A stretch of 64,000 bases of DNA, taken from positions 2,471,501 through 2,535,500 of the forward strand of contig OZ025268.1 in assembly GCA_964019165.1 (NCBI GenBank), in the 5' to 3' direction. How positions within the stretch are numbered: the stretch's first letter is position 1; each line of letters starts with the position of its first letter. The notes under the pieces were generated by a model. It was given only the letters and a program-made list of their open reading frames with translations, searched no databases and was not told the origin of the DNA. The stretch comes from Mastigias papua. Its lineage: Eukaryota; Cnidaria; Scyphozoa; Rhizostomeae; Mastigiidae. A program made the position numbers and the translations under genes. This document shows positions 44,935 to 64,000 of the stretch, piece by piece.

Positions 44935-45658
44935 AATATTTGCATTGATTAGTTGTAGTTTTAGGATTTTATGTGATAAAAAAAAAAAAAATGACCGATT
45001 TTATTACATATGGGGTTCATTTAACACGAGAAGCTCACTTGTATGCCTGCAAGATATGATTAATATTAACATTATGTAATATTACCAAAGTAGATACACT
45101 TTAGAATTAGAAATAAACTTTAGAAAAACGACGATAGATTTAAGTTTGTCAAACATGTTGATGATGATGCATGAATTCAATGTATGATAAATTTGCGACT
45201 GATCAACAAATGTTCTCGGCTTGAGGCTCACGGCAATAATGCATTCTTGTATCAGCATTGATTTTGCTCATGATCAATACCGATAGATTCAATAAAAGAT
45301 TAACTTTCTAATGTGTATTTTGAACTGGGCTTCCATTTCGTTACATTATAAGCTGCTTTGGAATTGTACACATTGGACTTGCATGATCAAAGGAAGTCCT
45401 CAAATGAAGAAGGGAATTTTTATTTCATGGGAAGCTTGAAAGAATGGATATAAACTTTAAGTTGATATCAATTTTAACATTTAAATTGGTACAATGCGCA
45501 TTGCTTAATGGACCCTTTTCACAATGACGTAGAGAGGGCTCGACCTCTGGCGAAAACGAGGCAGGTGATGTTCCAGATTCATCGCCGACAATGCTCAGTA
45601 CGGGGAAAAGAGCTACTCATTCATTTCTGCGATTGTTCTGCTTAAGATACGGTCAAAA

Positions 45659-46156
45659 ATGGACAATAACATGGATTCCATGTTAAATCAGGCTCCGGAG
45701 AATAAATGTAGATCACTCGGATGGCAATGTAACGTACATTGGTGCTGTAACACACTTTACAAAACCGATGCTTCGCCATCGGGCCTAAATTTGTTTAGGT
45801 ATTCACAGGCGAATCGAGCGAAGATTCGTTGGCGCAATTTTAGTAAAACAGTAGATGGAATGGGTGATTTCATTATAAAAATACTGTGCCTACCTTCGAG
45901 GGAAGCATTTTACGGATGGGAGTATCATAAACGGTCGAACATGCGGCGACTCACTCGAGGACCTTTGCCACCCTCGCATCTGTACACTCTTGAGGCTAAT
46001 AAGATCAGGCCGTCTCACAAGCGAACAAAACGCGTCTATCCTAGCTACATTTGCTTCGACATCGGCTTTTGTTTTGAAAATCATGAAAATTATATTTTCC
46101 TTCAGATTCTATCAGTGCATCACAAACAGAATCTCATTCCTATACCGTTCTCCTGA
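45659..46156 (+). CDS. Unassigned ORF with Cys-rich N-terminal half
   Basis: A 165-codon frame. Residues ~15-70 carry a Cys-x4-Cys-Cys pattern (CNVHWCC), NTLYKTD and a basic stretch NRAKIRWRNF, vaguely like the start of a THAP-type zinc finger, but the required C-terminal Cys-x2-His pair is missing. A donor-like site (ATGG|GTGATT) at about 45,862 would cut the frame. Unknown or a relic. Confidence 0.2.
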   Translation: MDNNMDSMLNQAPENKCRSLGWQCNVHWCCNTLYKTDASPSGLNLFRYSQANRAKIRWRNFSKTVDGMGDFIIKILCLPSREAFYGWEYHKRSNMRRLTRGPLPPSHLYTLEANKIRPSHKRTKRVYPSYICFDIGFCFENHENYIFLQILSVHHKQNLIPIPFS

Positions 46157-48530
46157 GCATGACCAACGTGATTTGATTAGATTTTGTGCACTTTATTGAT
46201 CGCTCTCACACAAGCCAAAGAGCTCCCGTAGTCCGTGTTAACTTTGACACAATGAATTCTTGACCTGGTGATGACACTTCTTGTAGATATACACTCTGCT
46301 CTGTTGACAAAGAGCATGCTATGATTAACTTGTAAACTACATTTTGCCCTCCCTCTGTCTGGATCATTTAGTGACTCATTTTTGTCTCTCCTTTGTCTCC
46401 CCCTTACCCCCCCCCTCTATCTGGATATGCGAAAATAAATGGCATAAATACTATAAAAAGTTTCATAGGTAGAGCTAATGCTCATTTGATGAACTTCCTC
46501 TGTTCCATTCCCTAGCAATAATGTTTCAGAGCAGGTATGCCAGAGCAATTCATGGAGTACCCAGCAACAATACTAACAGCTTGACACTGAAATTTTCATT
46601 GAACTTCCACCATCCCTTAAACCTAACTAACATAGCAACACTTAAATCAGCATCTCACCAATTGTTGCATTATCTATACCTCAAAACTTAGAATTGGTAG
46701 AGTTTGATAGAGAACTGGCACAAAAGTATGGTGTTCTGAGCATTCCTGAGCAAGGTACTACTAGTGCAATGACTGCTAGATGATTTGACATTGCAGATGT
46801 CTGTTCTCCTGGTGTTTCCCTAAAATTCCTCAATTCTATGGGCTATTGGCCATACTACAAGCTACTTCATTCTTGATTTAGCTCTCATTTTACAGCCTGA
46901 TTTCACTACAACTTTACTATGCATGTGACCTTGTAGCTACTTTTTAGCCATTCTTTATACAGTATCCAACAGATAGTGACATTAGGTATACTTACAAAAT
47001 AAGTTTCTAAATTCCAATATCAGTATATTATTGTGGGGTGGACTATACACTACAGAGGTAAGATGCCTACTAAGTGCTCTACAAAATGATATTGTTAATA
47101 CTCAGACCATTTGAGTGACAATTTCAGTGCTATCAATAATTATTCTTGTTCTTGGTTACCCTGTATTTGTTACCATTAATGAATTCATCAAGTTATTTGT
47201 GCTTTTCCAAACTTATCAACCTGATGACCAAAGCATAATAATGTCGGAGAGTCAACTGAACCCCCTTGAAATATAATCAAAAAATATCACAGAAGTAAGA
47301 TTAGCAGGTATAATACACGTTTTTTGTAAGAAAATTTTTTTCGCCCTGTGCTGAAATTTTCTCAGCTTTTTCATTATTTCAGTATGGAAAATTTTTTAAG
47401 ACCTTCATAGCTAGAATAGTCAAGTTTGCGTAACACTGCATTGTTACAGAGACAGACAGACACTACGCACATATAACACTCAAAGACATATCTTAGCATA
47501 GGAAATCTATACAAATCAAGTAAAATTGAAGATTGTCTTGCGTGAATACTGGGATTTCAAAGGCATATGAGTATCAACTTTCTAAGGTCTCAGAAATCCA
47601 GTAATTTTGTGAGAGCTCGAGTGCTACTTTCGTATGAACCACTTTCTTGTAATCAAAAAACGTTTACTATTTACTTAAATAACATGCATTACTGATATAA
47701 TTTACGATATTTTGTAAGTACATAAAATAATAGGATGATGTGTTTCTTTTTTAGCATGGTGTTTGCAGTGGTCTAAGTAACACTAATTTAACAAAATGCA
47801 TATGTTTATTTACATTTTAGTCCTGCTTCTCAGAGGTCTCGCTAACTATTTGCATGCCATACAGGTACCTGGACATAGAAGTTCAACAATCAGGGCATGA
47901 GCGTTAAAATATGCGGGTAGCCTGTTTCGAAGTCAACAAATGTCGACATGGCATCAAGCAACACCGTTTTCACTGCAACTACAGTAATTGCAAAGTCAAT
48001 GGCAACAGGATCACACTATTGCGTTGTAAGACGTGAGGGCCTATTCCACTGGAGACATAGTACAAGAATGACACCAACTGGCATTTTGAAGCGCTTTTGT
48101 CCCGAATTTTTCCGGCAAATTTGTTTTCCTCTCTACTTGAATTCTAAATGTATATTTTCCCTAGATTCGCGCCTAGCACCATACATTTCAGTCAAGTTTT
48201 TATCTGAGGAATACCTGTATAGCCATTCTAGAGGGCAAAAGTAAAAGTTTTCTCCCATGTCGGATATAGTCATGGTGGATCCATCTACGTCACTAAAACA
48301 AATTATGCGCTCCCCCCCCGGATACAAATTTGGCGCCATCGTTATGATGTAATCAATACCTCGAAGCATTTAGCATTGAAGCTTGGTAGAATAAATTATT
48401 GGATAATGCGGTAGTACAAAGCTATGTTTAACCAACGTAACATTGATCAGGTAACGATTAAAAAGTTAGCAAGATGCTAATATCAATATAAGTTTTCTCT
48501 CCATCCCCACCCCATCACTTCTCTCGCATC
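46157..48530. other. Spacer between unassigned ORFs and the receptor-channel gene
   Basis: No supported gene. A lone half of a family-A4-like TIR (TACACGTTTTTTGTAAGAAA) lies at 47,315-47,335. Frames at 47,948-48,369 on both strands were not recognised. Confidence 0.4.
47315..47335 (+). mobile_element. Solo TIR resembling the diverged family A MITE
   Basis: ATACACGTTTTTTGTAAGAA matches the left end of the element at 57,360. No partner TIR was found to the right. Confidence 0.4.
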
Positions 48531-56256
<7,726 letters not shown>

Positions 56257-57359
56257 GTGTGAAGTGATACTTGAGTCCTGGCTCTCTTATTTTCTTTAAA
56301 TGCTCACTTAATTAGTCAGCATATGTGTAATTGTTTATTTCACCAGTTCTGCACTTATTCAGCCTCAGAATTTTCCGTCAATAAAGCAAAGATATACCGT
56401 TCATATTTTTCCAGTTGACCAAGAGCACCTCATATCGTTAGAAAATACCTACTGGTCATTGACGTAAGTTCTTGTGGCACAAAATTATGCTAAAGACATT
56501 ACCTTCAGCCCAACAATAGCTTACAGGTGCTTTCATATAGTTGGTTACACCACTATTGATGTGCGTAGAATGCATTTTGGTGGATGCAAGAAACAACTAT
56601 TTAGGCCGCGTGAATGCCAATAGCAAATGTGAATTAATAAACGAAAAATTATCTTGAATGTTTACAGCAAAACGAAACCTTTCAAAGTATTTTACAGTGA
56701 ATTTGACTTTCCTTGCCTCACCTCAGTGAATTACAACCTGTTTTGCTTAGCAGTTCTAGCCCATTGACTTTATAAATTGCCCGAATTTCAGGCATTTGTG
56801 TCGTTTCTTATTATTGTCTATCTGAAATAGCATACTTTTTCTGAAACTTTAAAATGTCGAAACTCTCGTCTGTTCAGTACTCCATTGTCTAGATCATTAT
56901 CGTACACAGTGCTGGTCTTTAGAATTCACAAGTGATCTTGAAATCAAAATTAGTGTGGTACGAATGAGTGGATGTTACTATGTTAATTCCGTCCCAAACA
57001 GGTCCTCGAGCCTATTTTTATTACGTCATTCACATCATTCTTTGTAAGTTTGTGCTCGTTCTTCGGCAGTTCAGTTTCTATAGGATATTTTTACATATAA
57101 CTTATTTCGTTTCAGAAGTTACGTACTGAAAACATTTTTGGAGCTGGGGTGCCTGTCCTAAAAAGGTAAGGAGGGTACCGTGCTGTACTGTTCAAATTTA
57201 TGGAAAATACACAGAAAGCAGTAAAGTTTGGAAGTCATCAGGTTTGCCGAGAGAGGAGCAAAGGAGAGAATATTTGCCCCGAACCCTAACGACATCCCTG
57301 TTTAGGAGGGTTTTCGCTTTTCAAACACCATAACATATGCATCAGCAATAAACGATATA
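56257..57359. promoter_or_regulatory. Divergent intergenic region between the receptor-channel gene and KAT2
   Basis: The two genes are transcribed away from each other, with start codons about 1.56 kb apart (including the MITE to the right). No TATA box or other clear core element was found. Role as promoter for both genes is inferred from layout. Confidence 0.4.
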
Positions 57360-57746
57360 CACGTTTTTTTATAAGAAACATATCGACAAGAAACATGAAT
57401 CTGAAGTTAGCCAAAAGTTAAGAAACACTTTAGAAACATAGGGAGGCTGAGCTTGGAAAGTAAACTTGAAAAAACAGTAGTGGTAAGAAATTTTTTATTG
57501 GGTAGAAGTCGATCATCCAACTCCTGGTTATCTGGAGTGTTTGATGTTGGATCTAGAGTGGAGACTGGTGGGATTTGGTAGTTTGGTAAACCCTCTGGCT
57601 GCACTAGGTTGTCATCGATTTTTGTTGTTATTAGAAGCTTCAAGAATTTTAAGAAACATTTAAGAAGCATTTGAGGCTGGAATTGGCAAAATATTAAGAA
57701 ACATCCAAGCTGAAAGCAGAAAGTTTGTTTCTTATAAAAAAACGTG
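57360..57746. mobile_element. TA-flanked MITE, related to family A (diverged subfamily)
   Basis: A 387-bp element with TIR CACGTTTTTTTATAAGAAAC at the left and GTTTCTTATAAAAAAACGTG at the right, flanked by TA on both sides. Subterminal words are AAGAAACATTT-like where family A has AAGGAACTTTT, so it is a sister subfamily with the same architecture. It ends 70 bp before the KAT2 start codon. Confidence 0.88.
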
Positions 57747-57816
57747 TACTGGGCTTTTTTGAGTGACGGAGTTTCTCGATAGGGCATTGTGAAGGCGCAT
57801 TCCCCGGTAAAGGAAA

Positions 57817-60800
57817 ATGGCGTCTGGGCCTTTGGGAACAAATAGCACTGCAATTATAAACAAAGGTATAAATCCTATATCACCCGATGAAACAAGTATG
57901 CAGCAACCTAGAAAACCATCATCCTCTCAGATCACACCAGCTGAGCTGACAAGACCGTCGAATATTCAGAGGATCTTACAGAAAAAGGCGCAAGTCAAGG
58001 CTTATCCGCGTTTGAAGAAACTTGAGAAATTGGGAGTTTATTCCTCATGCAAGGTTAGATTACTTCGTCTCCGGTTCATGACATCTTAACTTCAAAATCT
58101 TTTCAAGAATATTTGAGGTTTTAATGGGAGAGTTTTGTTTTATATTCGAAGTTAGTTCCTACTCAATCAGACATGAAAACAACATGCACCCATCCGACTA
58201 CTTTTACTGTATAGATATTCAAATGACTAATACCGCATTTACAGATTGCAAAGACTTTTGAATTTTATAATGCAATGTTTGTAATAATGAGTTTTAAATG
58301 TCATAGTACCAACTATATCTTGTAGTTGTACCACGCATATTGTCATATCTATGCCAAATTGTTATAAGAGAGTATATTTCTTCTTCATTATGCAAAAAGG
58401 TGAATTTAAGAATATTGTTATATGGGCAATACAAGATTCAATCATCTCTAATCAGAAATACTGGCACAGATACTAATATTTCAAGGAGCCACGTAGCATA
58501 CTGTATATATATTGTTGATTGTTTGGTTATATAGTAGAATATGATTTACAGAACAGAAACCAAGTGATATTATTTCTTTCACCATATGAATGTGTCTTGC
58601 TATTTGTCAGAAGTGCAACAGACAGTTAAATTATCATTATATTTTAGAATTATTTCCAACCTCTCCCCATTTATTGAGGCCCCCTCATTTATCAGGAACC
58701 CAGGAGTAAGTCTGCAGCAGAAGCTCTTCTTCGATGTATTGTTTCTTTGTGTTGTTTATTGGTAGCCCAATGCTAACACTAGTCCTGACATTTTTAGGCG
58801 GTTTTGATCAGTATACTAATAGTTTTCACTCTGAAGAGCATTATGTTATATGTATTATGTTGCATTGTATTATTTCAAATATAAACATTATTATGATAGG
58901 GTGCCAATGATTTGTACCTAAGAAGATACTTAACACTTTCAATCCACAAACTCTATCCCTCAAACTTTTCTTGTTTCAAAGCTTTTGTCAGTAAGCATAA
59001 TCTTTTCTCTATAGCTACATATCCTTCCTTTCTCCCTTTGTTGGGGCTTTGTTATAGGGCCTAAGGCCTTTCCCCAACATTTCCTACTAAAAAGGAAAAA
59101 ATACTGTTGAAGATATAATAGGTGTGGTCAACATGTCTATCATATACCAATAGTTTATACTCAGAAGGAGAGTTATTCAGAAATTTCCACTCAATGGCAC
59201 ACAATTTATGTTTTCCTCTGTTTGTGCATGGCATTTACAAAGTAGTACCATAAATCCTCGAATTAGCCCCCCCTCAAGTAACCCCCCCTCGAATAAGCCC
59301 CCATGCTAGAACTTCAAATTGCTAATAAGCCCCCCCTCGAATAAGCTCCCACCCTAGGTGATAATGAAGACTGTAATAAAGACTAGTGCTTAAATATAGA
59401 CAGTTCTTGTAATAGTATGGAGAAAAGGAGCTTTGGCAATGAGCTTTTTATACAACATTTGTCAAATAATTTTATAAGCCCCCCTCGAATAAGTCCCCCC
59501 TCGAATAGGCCCCCACCCAAAAAGTAGCAAAAACAAATAAGCCCCCAGGGGGCTAAGTCGAGGATTTATGCTAGTTTTAGTTGGTACCCTCAAGAATTCT
59601 TTCAAGATTGCTTGCAGAGAATATTTGCAATCTTTGATGATATAAACATTGCCTCATGTACTTTATGATAGATTAATACATAGTTTTGTGTTTAGGCTGA
59701 TGAGTCATGTGGCTGTAATGGTTGGAAAAATCCAAACCCTCCTCCTCAACCTGGAACAAAGGTTGATATAACTCAGCCATTTGCCAACTTGGAAGATTGT
59801 TGTAGAAGCTGTGGACATGCTCTAGGCCATCATGTGTCACGTTTGCAAAATGTCTCAGAGGAGGAGCTGAACTATCTTTTGTCTATGGTAGTTGATGTTG
59901 AGAACTTGTTCATGTGTGTACACAAAGAGGAGGATCCGGGAAATAAACAAGTTTATTTCTATCTTTTCAAGTTGCTTAGAAAATGTATCCTGCAAATGTC
60001 AAAGCCTTCTGTTGAAGGCCCTCTTGGACTACCTCCATTTGAAAAGCCAAATATAGAAAAGGTAAGTGTTTTTCATAAACTCAAGTATGTATTAAAAAGT
60101 TGACTTGTTTTCCATGATGATGAGATGTAGGCAGTAGCAAAGCTAGGGGGGAAGGGGTGATCACCCCCATTGATAAAAGGCTTCAATGCCTGATAAAAGC
60201 ACAGATCTGCACAAAATCTGCATCTCAGGGAGGCAGGTTAGCAATGGGTCATTGGAAATGCAATTATTCCTGGGCTCCCATTCATCTCATGCTTCATTTT
60301 TTATTCCGATGCCCCCCTCCCCTACTGAAATAACCTGGCTTTGACATTGAATATAGGTAAGTAGCATGGAGTCAATCTTTGGCCTTTTATGATCAGATTC
60401 TTCAATGAAGCTGGTTGTTGTGATCTAGAAACTGCAGCTTTCTTGTTCAAGGATCTTACAGATGATTTTTGAGTTGCTAAAATTCTGGTTTATCAATGCT
60501 GTTGTTTTCCATAGCCTAGATGGCAACTGGTGCATTCTTTGTGAGATAAAGAAATGCAAGTTGTAGAGAGGTCTGCATTCTTTAGGAGTTATCCTCTTTA
60601 GAGCTAATTGGAGTGGTGGCATTTATTGGGTATCTATCTAATTCAAGATTTCCATATTAGAATGTTTTCTAATTTCAGGGTGTCAAGAATTTTGTTGTAT
60701 ACAAATTCAATCATCTTGCTCAAAGGGAGCGCCAGATCATGCATGAATTGGCAAGAATGTTTCTCAGGTGCCTAAATCATTGGAAGCTTGAGACGCCAAA

Positions 60801-63549
60801 TGCCAGAAGAGTGCGAATTCAAAATGAAGACATATCCACGTATCGAATGAATTACACCAGGTAATTAGGTTGTTGTTTGCCTAGATGAGAGTGTAGAGGA
60901 GAGGGGGCCTAAGTGGGCTCAACCCTTATCTCCAAATTGAAGGGGGCAGAGCCCCTTCTCTACCCTCGATTGATACCTTAGAGGGTGAGACTATATAAGT
61001 CACACAGACATCATTAGAGAACAGTAAATTTTTTTTAATAGAATCATTCTAATTAAGCAATTAGAGTTCACAGACTTTAAAGTTCACTAAAGCACGATAA
61101 AATGGCACCATGTTTTAGACATACTGAAATACTGGAAAGCTTTTTTCGTCTGACACTTGTCATACTCCGATGAGTGTCGGAGAAAAAGAGCTTTTCAGTA
61201 TGTCTAAAACATGGTGTCAGTTTTTTGCGCTGTAGTGAAGTTCTGTAGTACCAACAGACTTCTCACAAAATTTAAACCCATTTTTAGCTGGATCACACCC
61301 ATACCCTCTTATATAAATATGCATATGAACTTCTTAGTTCCTTATTAAAAGTGTTTTTACAAAGGGAGCCCAACTAGCCATTAATTTACTTCTATACCAT
61401 TAGCTAGGTATTTACTGTTTTATTCATATTTTAATGAGGCCTAAGATTTTTTTATGGTATCTCATATGATGGATGGAACTATCCGATCATTTTTTACAGA
61501 TGGCTTTGTTACTGCCATGTGCCTCACTTCTGTGACAGTCTTCAAAGACATGAGGTCACTGCAATATTTGGACAGAATATGTTGAAGTCAATTTTTAGTT
61601 TAATGAAGCAGCAGTTGTTGGACAGATTCGCAGCAGAAAAAGAAAAGCTTCCTCCTGAAACTAGAGTCATGGTCCTAACATACTTTCCAAGGTATACATT
61701 AGCTTTTATTTTACTTGAATATCGTTACGTAGTATTGGGATTTTCTTAAATTGACTGGATATGAAGTTTTCGGGATTTTGGGATTTCAGCTGAAATCAAG
61801 CTCAAAACTGAGGGGGCACATAGGACCTTTGCTCGACTTTGAGCCCCATCTGTATGGCCTGGCTTCATATTTGGATGAAATAGACAATTGCACAGTTTTT
61901 AGTTTGTCTGTGTGAGGGAACTTGCAACTGGGCGCATGAATTTCGATGTAAATGAATAAGTTTCATGTTTATTCATTCATTTAGTCATTTATTTATTTAT
62001 TGCTTGTTATCTAGACACCGAATAAGACAACGAACAAGTAAGAAGGAATGAATTAGCACACAATAACATAAATTAAGTAATTAGCGAAGTAACATGGACA
62101 GATTAACTGAAAAAGTAATGTCAAAAGGACGCAGCAATGGTTGAAAAAGTTAGCTGATCTATATTGCAGTTGATATACGTATTTGATCACAATTCTGGGG
62201 CATTTGTCTAATTACTGAACTATTTTTAGCATCAAACGGATTAATGCAAATATTAAGTGGATTATAGGATCTGAAGTTGGTTTGGGCGATAAGTTTGAGA
62301 GATACCTAACTTTAAGTATCTTTTGGTTGTTTCTTTACAGGTTCCTGGACCTATTCGAGGAGGAAATTTATGGTCGAAATTGCCCTATATGGAATGAAGA
62401 TTTTGATGCGAGGACAGTGGGTGGCCATTATACACCGACATTAAATCCCTCAAAGTTGATGAACGAACAGCTTACATTGTCCACGTTCTCCCCACCTTCA
62501 GTAGCTTCGCTTGAAAGTCCTATGGCCGCTGATGTTGCTATCACGCCATCCCCATTGGATTCAAGGTATGTTTCTTAGACCAAATGTTAGTTTATCGTGT
62601 CATTGTAGATTTGCAAGATTGTATTTTGTCCTCGCTTAATCTCTTGTTCAGACATGACAGTTCTTTAGTGAAAGTATTTTCCGGGGATGCTATCTGTTTG
62701 AGCTATTCAGAAAGTAAGGTGCTGTATAGGAAAGTGGATACAAGTTGCATCTGTACAGCTTTTCGTAGCACAATTTATCGGCGTGTAGTGCCACGATGAT
62801 CAAACTAATTTTTATCTCACGCGAGCCAAAGTGTAAGTTACGGTGAGACGATTATAATTAATTTGTAAATTGTTTCGGATCTTGAATAACTAAACTTATC
62901 ACTTATTGTTTTTTGTTTGATTATTTGCTAACTGGAAATATAAATATCCAATGCCTTTCATCTGAGAGGTACCACCTTCTATGTGTTGGCAGTCGTATTA
63001 GGTTTTCTAAGTATTTTTCAATGGCCTTCGCTAGTCTTCGATTAGTCCTCTTTGCTGACTCATATAATGTACATTTCTGAGGCATTTTTGATTGTTTCGG
63101 AAGTTTCTTAATACAACGAAGTTATACATCATGCGAAGAGACCCAGCAATATTTTGGGAATATTGTTCAATCGGCAGGCTCAGAATTTTGATTATGATAG
63201 TCTTGTGGTTTCTTAACTTAAATTTTATTTCAAGCAATTGACGACGGATTAAAAATATCAGGAGTAATCTCGAACATATCTTACAAGTAATCAAAACTAT
63301 TATTGTGTTTCTTCGGGTATTATCTGATGACTTCACAACTTAAAGTGTTGTGCGGTAGAATTAGATATTTTTGCTATGTTCTGTTCTGAACGCTTTTGTG
63401 AAAGCACATTTGAGGATTGTTTTTATGTACCTTTTTGTGAATTGGTGCGTCTTAATTCAACAGTGCTTGCTCACTCCCTCATATTTTCTGTATTAACAGA
63501 GGGTTCCTGAGTTCTCCCGCATCGTCCTCGAACCCAGGGTCAGTACCAG
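57817..63549 (+). CDS. KAT2: Histone acetyltransferase KAT2 (GCN5/PCAF), 5' part; gene runs off the window
   Basis: GCN5/PCAF is the acetyltransferase of SAGA/ATAC co-activator complexes and modifies histone H3 in the nucleus. Six exons: 57817-58053, 59696-60061, 60679-60860, 61500-61691, 62341-62565, 63500-63549, in consistent phase. The encoded part is a short low-complexity N-terminus and the PCAF homology domain found only in metazoan-type GCN5/PCAF: LEKLGVYSSCK, CGCNGWKNPNPPPQPGT, CCRSCGHALGHHVSRLQNVS, FMCVHKEEDPGNKQVYFYLF, NEDISTYRMNYTRWLCYCHV, PHFCDSLQRHEVTAIFGQNM, and FLDLFEEEIYGRNCPIWNED. A Ser/Pro-rich linker follows (ASSSNPGSVP). The catalytic acetyltransferase and bromodomain lie beyond the right edge. 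One orthologue is expected in invertebrates, so KAT2A versus KAT2B is not meaningful. Intron 1 contains a C-rich palindromic MITE and intron 3 a family-C element. Confidence 0.95.
59250..59570. mobile_element. Inverted-repeat element with C-rich repeats, KAT2 intron 1
   Basis: The left end TAAATCCTCGAATTAGCCCC and the right end GGGGGCTAAGTCGAGGATTTA are inverse copies. Between them, the word CCCCCCTCGAATAAG recurs about six times. A non-autonomous, foldback-type element; superfamily not determined. Confidence 0.8.
61079..61262. mobile_element. Palindromic foldback element, family C, best copy (KAT2 intron 3)
   Basis: A long imperfect hairpin: the left arm GCACCATGTTTTAGACATAC, then CTGGAAAGCTTTTTTCG; the right arm AAAGAGCTTTTCAGTATG then TCTAAAACATGGTG. 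The loop itself holds GACACTTGTCATACTCCGAT and GAGTGTCGGAG, a second small hairpin. The right flank GAAGTTCTGTAGTACCAACA is shared with 21,890-21,912. Confidence 0.8.
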
Positions 63550-64000
63550 GTAAGATAGGCTAGTTTATGGCGAACTGATTCTGAACAAAAGTTTGGTTTG
63601 AAGTGACCATCAATCATCCCGAGCACTTTATATTTCATCTGATTTACATATATATGTTAGATCTCTGCTTTACTAGTTAGCACCATCATCTAAACTATTA
63701 TTGTATAGATCAACACATAACGTGCAAGTAAATCGTATTGTTTGTGGGTGCCAAAACTTATAGTGAACTACCGCTGAAACTTTGCAAACTTGAGAGCCAC
63801 AATGAATTCCAGAAGCAACTTAAAGAGCATCGCAAATTATTTTAATTTGGTGGTTTAATGCAACTTTAACGTAAATAGTTTAGATCTGATATTTATATTT
63901 GGCTTCATTATCTTTATTATATTCATTATCTTTGTACATCTTAATGGTTCTAATTGGGGCTCTAATATTTTATTCGCAAAGCATAGGACATATATTTATA
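62566..64000. other. KAT2 intronic sequence to the window edge
   Basis: Apart from the 50-bp exon at 63,500-63,549, nothing coding is recognised; the gene continues outside the window. Confidence 0.5.

Overview
The window is eukaryotic nuclear DNA, most likely from a cnidarian and probably an anthozoan (stony coral or sea anemone). It is AT-rich. The genes are split by spliceosomal introns with GT/AG borders, the proteins are closer to animal families than to fungal or plant ones, and the introns and spacers are crowded with long AT, GT and GAT microsatellites, short TA-flanked inverted-repeat elements, tRNA-like SINEs and decayed LINEs. The species assignment is inference from gene content and repeat style; no taxonomic marker gene is present.

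Layout. 0-5.5 kb: repeat-rich spacer with a LINE remnant at its left edge, a possible GPCR relic and a 79-bp tandem array. 5.53-6.65 kb (+): an intact, intronless class A GPCR. 7-16 kb: spacer with two inverted-repeat elements, a GATAT-type satellite and several microsatellites. 16.0-30.6 kb (-): tuftelin-interacting protein 11 (TFIP11), 21 recognisable exons; the last ~130 residues of the family are not found. 31.08-31.40 kb (+): a single-exon small protein resembling EMRE/SMDT1, a mitochondrial calcium uniporter subunit, head to head with TFIP11. 34.7-41.1 kb (+): RSU1, complete in nine exons (278 aa), with SINEs and very long TA arrays in its introns. 41-48.5 kb: spacer with a few unassigned ORFs. 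48.5-56.3 kb (-): a seven-exon gene for an ionotropic-glutamate-receptor-like protein. A CR1/L2/Jockey-like LINE lies in its last intron. 57.8-63.5 kb (+): the first six exons of KAT2 (GCN5/PCAF); the gene runs off the right edge before the acetyltransferase and bromodomain.

The most striking gene is the receptor-like one. Joining its exons by splice phase gives a 489-residue protein with a signal peptide, no amino-terminal domain, a split ligand-binding domain, three membrane segments and a pore loop carrying TVGYGD, the selectivity filter of potassium channels. That arrangement resembles cyanobacterial GluR0 and the rotifer AvGluR1, not canonical animal AMPA, kainate or NMDA receptors. It predicts a ligand-gated potassium channel.

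The other genes (splicing, adhesion signalling, mitochondrial calcium, chromatin) are unrelated housekeeping genes that happen to be neighbours; I see no cluster acting as one pathway. The repeat layer has its own interest: one family of TA-flanked elements occurs four times (once 70 bp upstream of the KAT2 start codon), and a second palindromic family occurs three times.
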